A DNA stretch of 64,000 nt from Symbiodinium natans (Eukaryota > Sar > Dinophyceae > Suessiales > Symbiodiniaceae): contig CAJNDS010000543.1 in NCBI GenBank assembly GCA_905221605.1, positions 52,181 through 116,180 of the forward strand, in the 5' to 3' direction. Positions 58,441 to 64,000 of this stretch are shown one piece after another. Each line of letters starts with the position of its first letter. The first letter of the stretch is position 1. The notes beneath the pieces are model-generated. The model was not told the origin of the DNA, did not search any database, and worked only from the letters and a program-made list of their open reading frames with translations. The translations under genes were made by a program, and so were the position numbers.

Positions 58441-58492
58441 CTGCGAGGCATCGCGCCAGGCGCTGAGCAAAGCGTGAGGGACCGGTCCTGTG
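58441..58492 (-). CDS. exon-like island, 52 nt
   Basis: Acceptor CAGCCTGCCCAG and consensus-like donor TCGCAG|GTGCGA; TGPVPHALLSAWRDASQ. CCCTAAA on the left, TTTAGGG on the right. Confidence 0.42.
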
Positions 58493-58892
58493 CTGGGCAG
58501 GCTGTTCAGGGTTTAGGGTTTAGGGTTTAGGCGGTTTAGGGTTAGGGTTTAGGGTTTAGGGTTTAGGGTTTAGGGTACAGGGTGTAGGGTTTAGGGTTTA
58601 GGGCCTCGGGATCCAGGGTTCAGGGTGGTGGTGTGATGTGGCTCCTATGCCCGAACACGTTCCCAAAAAAAGGGACCCCTAATCTTGACCGTAGGATTCC
58701 CTATTTCGGAAACCCCCATGTGTATAAATCAGCAAATAGTGAAGTATGTGTGTGTGTGTAATGTGAACCTCAGGTCGTTAAACAAATCGAAACTATGTAT
58801 GACTACAGTCTTGATGACCGCGCAGCCTTCGAGAACACCATATCAACTCGTCGTACGTAGTAAAACCGCCAGCGCTGTCCTACAAACTGCTT

Positions 58893-59160
58893 AAGAACCC
58901 TCCCGCAAAAAAAACTTCCTCATAATGGGAATACGGGGATTGTTATCTGATTGGTGGGTTCTTAAGCAAAGCGTATAGTGTCTCGAAATAAAGAACCCCC
59001 AAGAAATATCTTTCCTTAAAAGGGCAATACATGGATTCTTATCCTTTCTTTTTTGAGGGGTTCTTAAGCAAAGAGTGGTACTTTGAGACCCCCAAAAAAT
59101 ATGCTTCCTTCTTTTTTCTTTTGGTATTCTTGGGATTGTTATCATTTCTTGGGGGGTTCA
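58893..59160. mobile_element. hairpin family 5, three tandem copies
   Basis: Three ~90-bp units, each with AACCCCC.CAA..AAAT...CTTCCT, then GGGATTGTTATC...GGGGTTCTTAAGCAAAG.GT. Minus-strand ORFs with a repeated TLCLRT are artefacts of this. Confidence 0.85.
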
Positions 59161-59208
59161 GGGTTTAGGGTTTAGGGTTTAGGGTTAGAGTTGTGTCTCA
59201 AACGCCAC

Positions 59209-59264
59209 AGGGCGAGCGTCGGAGACGCGATTGCGCCAAGTCCGCTTCCCAGGCGAGCTGCCTG
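59209..59264 (-). CDS. exon-like island, 56 nt
   Basis: Acceptor TCGGGCGTGCAG, donor GCCCT|GTGGCG; QAARLGSGLGAIASPTLA. TTTAGGG repeats lie on both sides. Confidence 0.36.
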
Positions 59265-59301
59265 CTGCACGCCCGACACTTTCTTAGGGTTTAGGGTTTA
59301 G

Positions 59302-59366
59302 GGTTTAGGGCTTAGGGCTTAGGGCTTAGGGCTTAGGGCTTAGGGCTTAGGGCTTAGGGCTTAGGG
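59302..59366. repeat. TTAGGGC variant array
   Basis: Eight or more tandem TTAGGGC heptamers within TTTAGGG; the same variant is amplified at 28674-28727. Confidence 0.93.
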
Positions 59367-59403
59367 TTTAGGGGGGTTTGGGGTTTAGGGTTTAAGGTTA
59401 CAT

Positions 59404-59575
59404 GGTCAATTATACTTATGGGCCCTTACAAGGGGAAGCCTGGCTACCCCGTAGATAGCCTCTAGAACCTAAGGGCCCATGCTTTAGGGTTTAGGGTTTA
59501 GGGTTTAGGGTTCACCGTTAAAGGAGGTAAGGGGGACCCGATGAAGGGCCCATGAAACGGCCCTTAGACACTGGG
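59404..59575. mobile_element. hairpin family 9, copy split by a TTTAGGG array
   Basis: CTTATGGGCCCTTACAAGGGG...CCTAAGGGCCCATG, then TTTAGGG repeats, then AAAGGAGGTAAGGGGGACCC...GGGCCCATG. A telomere-type array again sits inside a hairpin element. Confidence 0.6.
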
Positions 59576-61271
59576 AGGTTGCTAAAACATGTGCTCCCTT
59601 TTGGGGATTCCTAAGGATGATATGGCTTGGGGCTTTCAAGGTTTAGGGTTTAGGGTTTAAGGTTTTTTTGGGGCCTTAAGGTTGAAAAAGGTTCATAATT
59701 TAGAGAACTGCCCCCTCGAATGTTTCTGGAGCTCAAGAGGCACGACTTCGAGGAGGCTTCTTGCAGGCAGACACAACTCTGCACAGCAGAAGTGGGCACC
59801 CCAATCCGTAAAAGGATCTGGGGTTTAGAGTTCAGGGTTTGAGGGTGTCGAGTACATGTAGGATGTTGTCGGAATCTCAGATTCAGGTCTGCTGTGGGTC
59901 ACGAGACGTGGCTTCACGTTGCAGGAACCTCCGAGTCCCAAACTTGGTGTACTGTCAGGCTTTAGCCTCCTTTTCAGCTTCAGGGAGCCCTAAACCCTGA
60001 ACCCTAGGTGCTTTAGGCCTGCTTTTTTATGGCGACTTTGGGCTTAGGGAGGTTTTGGGGCATCTAGGGTAGGCAGGTCGCCTAGACAAGCGCTTGAGCC
60101 ACAAAGCCCCCCCCCCCCCCCCCTACCATCCCTTGAAAGGATATGGGGGATACGACCTAAGTCCCTCATTCCAGATTGAGGCTTAGTAAGCCTGAAACTG
60201 TTCAGGTCACAAGCCCTGAAACTGTTGAGGATTCTTAGCGCGTCTTCGTCTTCAAAAAGGCGCCAGGAGGCCAGCGTGCTTCCGTTAAGAGACTATCTAC
60301 AGCGCCTTTTTTTGCCTCTCCTCAGTCGCTGCAGTCAGGATTTAGGGTGGAAGGCCGAATCTTTTTGCGGCCGGCCTCGTTGGCATAGCTGCTGCACTTT
60401 TCGCCTAGGGAGCTTAGGGTTTAGGGTTTAGGGTCTAGGGTTTAGGGTTTAGGGTGTAGGGGCACGCAGTACATGCACCTAACAAGGTGGCCTTTCTGGA
60501 GACGGGGGAATCCAAATCCTACCCCGAAACCCTCTGAGCCCTCTAAAGCCTTAACCCAAAGGCTCACACCTTCAGTAGGCACTTGTAAGACGTTTACTGC
60601 ATTTCGCTGCTCCTGACGCCAGAGTTCCAAGGGTGGACCTCATAGGCAGGGGCCCATTGAACGTAGCTCTATAAACATATCAGGAGTACAACCCTACACC
60701 CTAAACTACGACAAGGAGATGATCTTGCTGGCTGCTAGCTACGTAGGCTTCTGTACATCCCTGGGCTCGACTTCAGCCGAGTGCTTATTCCACTTTCAAT
60801 GCGCACACGTGTAGCAGCCTCCTCTGGGGGTTTAAGCATTAGTGTGCGGGGCCTAGGGTCGACTGTTTACGTTGCTTGGTGCATTGCTAGCGCTCGAACA
60901 GGTCGAAGGTCGCACGTGAACGGCTAGAGAAGCATGTTTGGTCAGCAGTCAGCCGAAACCAAGATCCTAAACGAAATTGAACGGTGGGGCAGAGGGTGCA
61001 ATGATGCCAGACTCTGTCAAAATTTAAACCCCAGCTAAACCCAAGGAGTTTCGAACACACGAAGAACCTGCAAGCCATTCAGCACATCTCAGCGGAAGAT
61101 GATCTGCTACCCCCCGCCCCAGCCCCCCTCCACAACTCCAAGGGCACCCTAAATCCTAAACCCCAAACCTGAAACCCTAAACCCGAAACTCTAAACCCCC
61201 AAACCCTAAACCCTAAAGACGCTCTGAGAGCCTGGGAGGATACCCGAGGCTTGACAGACAATTGGCCTCAC

Positions 61272-61325
61272 TGTGGGCCAACTGCCAGCAGCGCAGTGCC
61301 TCACGTACCGTGGCTCTCGCCAAGC
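61272..61325 (-). CDS. exon-like island, 54 nt
   Basis: Acceptor GGTCCTCCGCCAG and donor CCCACA|GTGAGG. Two frames are open (LARATVREALRCWQLAH or AWREPRYVRHCAAGSWPT). Confidence 0.38.
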
Positions 61326-61533
61326 CTGGCGGAGGACCCAGTCTTCGCACATAGATTTTAAGGTTCAGGGTTTAGGGTTCCCAGCCCCGCTCCCCGAGCC
61401 CTAACCCCCCCAAACCCCCCCCCCCCCCCCCCCCCCCCGAAACTCTAAAGCGCCTAAACCCCACGGCCCTCAAGCGCCAAAAGCCTGCACCCTAAACTCC
61501 CCTAACCCTAAACCCTGAACCCGAAACCCTAAC

Positions 61534-61598
61534 CAGACGAGCGCTGGCAGACCTTCGCCCCAGGCAGCGGCTAGACGGCTGTGCCTTTGAGTGCAGAG
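61534..61598 (-). CDS. exon-like island, 65 nt
   Basis: Acceptor GGATACTCAG, donor CGTCTG|GTTAGGG; LHSKAQPSSRCLGRRSASAR. The donor overlaps a degenerate telomere-type repeat. Confidence 0.36.
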
Positions 61599-61943
61599 CT
61601 GAGTATCCTAGGGTTTAGGGTGCCGACTCTATGCCCTGTGGGTACCCTTTTTCCTTCTTATTCCCTTTTTTCCTCGGTGGTTGTAGGGTTTAGGGTTTAG
61701 GGTTTAGCAGGTTTTTGGGCTTAAGGAGGCTCCAAGCTTAGGATTGAGGGTGGTGTTTGGGGGGTACAGTCTTGTGTAAGGCTTTCGGAAGTAGAGCTCA
61801 GGCTTTGGGATCTTATAGGCTTGGGTTTCAGGGTTTTGAAGTTTGAAGTTGCCAGGGAAGAGAATTTCGCACCCACGCACCCTAAACCCTAAACCCTAAA
61901 CCCTAAACCCCAAACCCTACTTTGTCCGTTGTCCTCTTGCTAC

Positions 61944-62010
61944 CCGCCGGGCCTTGGCGCTATTCGCCGGGCCCATGCGCGGAAAACGGCGCGCACGGGC
62001 GTGGCCAGGC
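61944..62010 (-). CDS. exon-like island, 67 nt
   Basis: Acceptor TTGCACACCAAG, donor GGCGG|GTAGCA; LATPVRAVFRAWARRIAPRP. CCCTAAA on the left, TTAGGG on the right. Confidence 0.4.
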
Positions 62011-62385
62011 CTTGGTGTGCAAGAAGACCATCATCTATAGGGTTTTAGGGCTTAGGGCTTAGGTTTTAGGCTTTTTTCAAAACAATGTAAGTACTGTGTC
62101 TTACACAGGGTTTGGGGATTTAGGGTTAGGTTTAGGGATTATGGGTTGAGGGGGTTGGGGTTTAGGAAAACAGGTTTCGGGTTTTAGGTCGGTTTCGGGT
62201 TTAGGTTCTAGGGCGGGTTAGGGGTTTGGGCTTAGGGCGTAGGGTCCAGAAGCCTCCTGGAAGTGAGATACAGAAGTGCGCTCGAAAGCCCTAAAGACGT
62301 CCCTATGCTACACTGCCTCCTGCCACCCTGAGACAAAGTCTGCACACCGTGCACCCGTGTTCATCTGCTCTCCCAAACCCTAAAC

Positions 62386-62409
62386 TGTCGGCTTTTTTCA
62401 TCCCGGCGG
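62386..62409 (-). CDS. possible 24-nt microexon
   Basis: Between acceptor CTAAACCAG and donor GACA|GTTTAGGG; AGMKKAD. Supported mainly by its position between an upstream CCCTAAA and a downstream GTTTAGGG. Confidence 0.22.
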
Positions 62410-62752
62410 CTGGTTTAGGGTTTAAGGTTTAGGGCGTAGGCACGGGACTTGTGCAAAAGTTGGGACAGTGCAAACTCTTGGTGCAACCTGTTCTCCCAAG
62501 GCCATCGTGGAGGGCTGAGAGTTTAGGTGTTTTGGGGGTAGGGGCTTAGGGGCTGCGGAGATGAGGGGTTCAGACGTGAATAGGTGTCAAAAAGTTCAGG
62601 GCTTCGGGTGGGCCCTAAACCCTAAACCCTAAACCCCAAACCCCAAACACTAAACCCTACTGTTGAAACGGCCAAGCCTGAAAAGGGCCTGAACCAAGGA
62701 CCCTAAACCCTAAACCCTAAACCCTAAGTTGAGAATCCTGGTGGTTGCAAGC

Positions 62753-62827
62753 CGGGGCACTCATCCACTTCAGGAGCAGCTGCTGCGGCATGGCCCGTTC
62801 AGGTTTGGCGGCCTCCCAGACATCCGA
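62753..62827 (-). CDS. exon-like island, 75 nt
   Basis: After CCCTAG at 62828; one clean frame SDVWEAAKPERAMPQQLLLK then WMSAP to a GC donor (CCCCG|GCTTGC). Among the most protein-like of the islands; phase 0/0. Confidence 0.45.
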
Positions 62828-63179
62828 CTAGGGTCCAGGGGTTAACGTTTAGGGTTAGGGGTTCAAGTTGAAAAAATTAGGGGTTGAGGCTTTAGGGTTT
62901 AGGGTTTGGGGTTTAGGGCTTGGGGTTTAGGGATTTGGTGCGATGGAAGGCTGTGGTCCGATTCCTTCTTAAAGGGCTGGGAGCCTACAATAGTCTACGA
63001 TGGGTTTAGGGTTTAGGGTTTAGGGTTGTAGGGTTTAGGGATTAGGGTTTTTTTGGTTTAAGGTTTTAGAGGCACTTCTGCACCAGCCAGCCGTCTCTAA
63101 GCAGCAAGCCTCGTGGGTTCGGTTTGCGGTTTACTACACTGAACTTGGAACCCTTGCAGAACATATGTTTCGTTGTTTC

Positions 63180-63450
63180 GTAGAAATTTTCGTACCCAAA
63201 AACTAAACCCCTATCCCCAAGTCTCCCCAAGTAATCCCCAGTGGGCCTGAACAGGAGCGGGAGCTGGCGCCTGTATGTCCGCCTGCTGCGCGCAGGCCTG
63301 GATGTGTCCAGAAGGGGAGGAACGGCGGCCTAAACCATGAGGGCGCCTTGGATGCCTCAAGAACCCAAACCAATTTTTGTGTAGGCCACCCAAGAATCCT
63401 ATAAAGGGTGTTACAATACAAGCCTACAAAAAAGAAGGGTTTGGGGTTCT
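63180..63450. mobile_element. hairpin family 5-like block containing an exon-like segment
   Basis: Left part AGAAATTTTCGTACCCAAAAACTAAACCCC and right part GGGTTTGGGGTTCTTAAGGTACC enclose the exon-like 63247-63297 island. Confidence 0.45.
63247..63297 (-). CDS. exon-like island, 51 nt
   Basis: Pyrimidine-rich acceptor (CCTCCCCTTCTGGACACATCCAG) and GC donor GTTCAG|GCCCAC; ACAQQADIQAPAPAPVQ. It lies inside a hairpin-type repeat block (63180-63450). Confidence 0.38.
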
Positions 63451-64000
63451 TAAGGTACCCAATATATTTTTTATCGAGCATCATCTAGAGGCCGCGGCAT
63501 AACACGGACCCTAAAACGGACAATCGTTTGGATTGGTGAACTGACTTGAATCAGCAAACTAGGCAGAAGGAGGGGTAGCTGCTTTTGACTATTTTGTGCT
63601 ATTGAGAAGGGCACCGGTTATGCCACAAAAAGGATGCAAGGCAACACTGGTTCTTGTTGTGCATTGACTCATAGAGACCTTAGTTCCTACCTAAAAACCC
63701 TAAACCCTAAACCCACCTGATGAAAGCACTTCCTAGAATCCGACTTACCTTGACTTGACCCCACGACATATGCATTTAAAGCCCAACATCCGCGAAACCC
63801 GAGGCTCTACCGGCCCCTAAACCCTAAACCCTAAACACCCCGAAACCCTAAACCCTAAACCCAAAATACCCCTAAACCCTAAACCCTAAACACCCCTAAA
63901 CACCCCTAAGCCCTAAACCTAAGCCGACTTCTGGGGCGGCCATCCTTACACCCTAGACACTTTGAACCCGAAACCCCTGAATTTCTGAAACCCCTGACGC

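Overview
The window looks like nuclear DNA of a dinoflagellate, most likely a Suessiales/Symbiodiniaceae relative. The evidence is pervasive interstitial plant-type telomere repeat (TTTAGGG/CCCTAAA), a delta-class carbonic anhydrase gene (a family known from diatoms and dinoflagellates), very short GC-rich exons, apparent GC and GA 5' splice sites, all recognisable genes on one strand, and very small gaps between tandem genes. The species cannot be fixed from the sequence.

Almost all coding signal is on the minus strand, so the window reads from right to left. About 44-64 kb holds roughly twenty-five isolated exon-like islands and one short complete gene model (48666 to 47232). From 43478 to 37276 lies a non-LTR retrotransposon with a Cys-rich ORF1 and an endonuclease/reverse transcriptase ORF2; the two are joined by what looks like a textbook -1 ribosomal frameshift signal. 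From 36.7 to 34.5 kb are exons of another gene and a four-copy tandem repeat. From 33824 to 31343 is the best-supported host gene, a three-exon delta carbonic anhydrase whose first intron is a ~790-bp CA microsatellite. From 30771 to 21003 is a hand-built 15-exon gene (B) ending in an ADP-ribosyltransferase-like region. Only 80 bp later a second hand-built gene (A) starts at 20922 and runs through at least 31 exons to the left edge.

The striking architecture is that most exon-like islands (20-110 nt) have a CCCTAAA array on the left and a TTTAGGG array on the right. Read on the coding strand, introns begin with TTTAGGG, often so that the donor GT is the GT of GTTTAGGG, and end with CCCTAAA followed by the acceptor. 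Intron ends are therefore complementary. Between the arrays, introns carry several families of 80-180 bp hairpin (MITE/introner-like) elements, minisatellites and degenerate ORFs.

Limits: gene A and gene B were assembled by eye from splice sites and phase continuity. Exon positions are more secure than reading frames, because short GC-rich exons are often open in more than one frame and on both strands. No transcript or homology search was possible.
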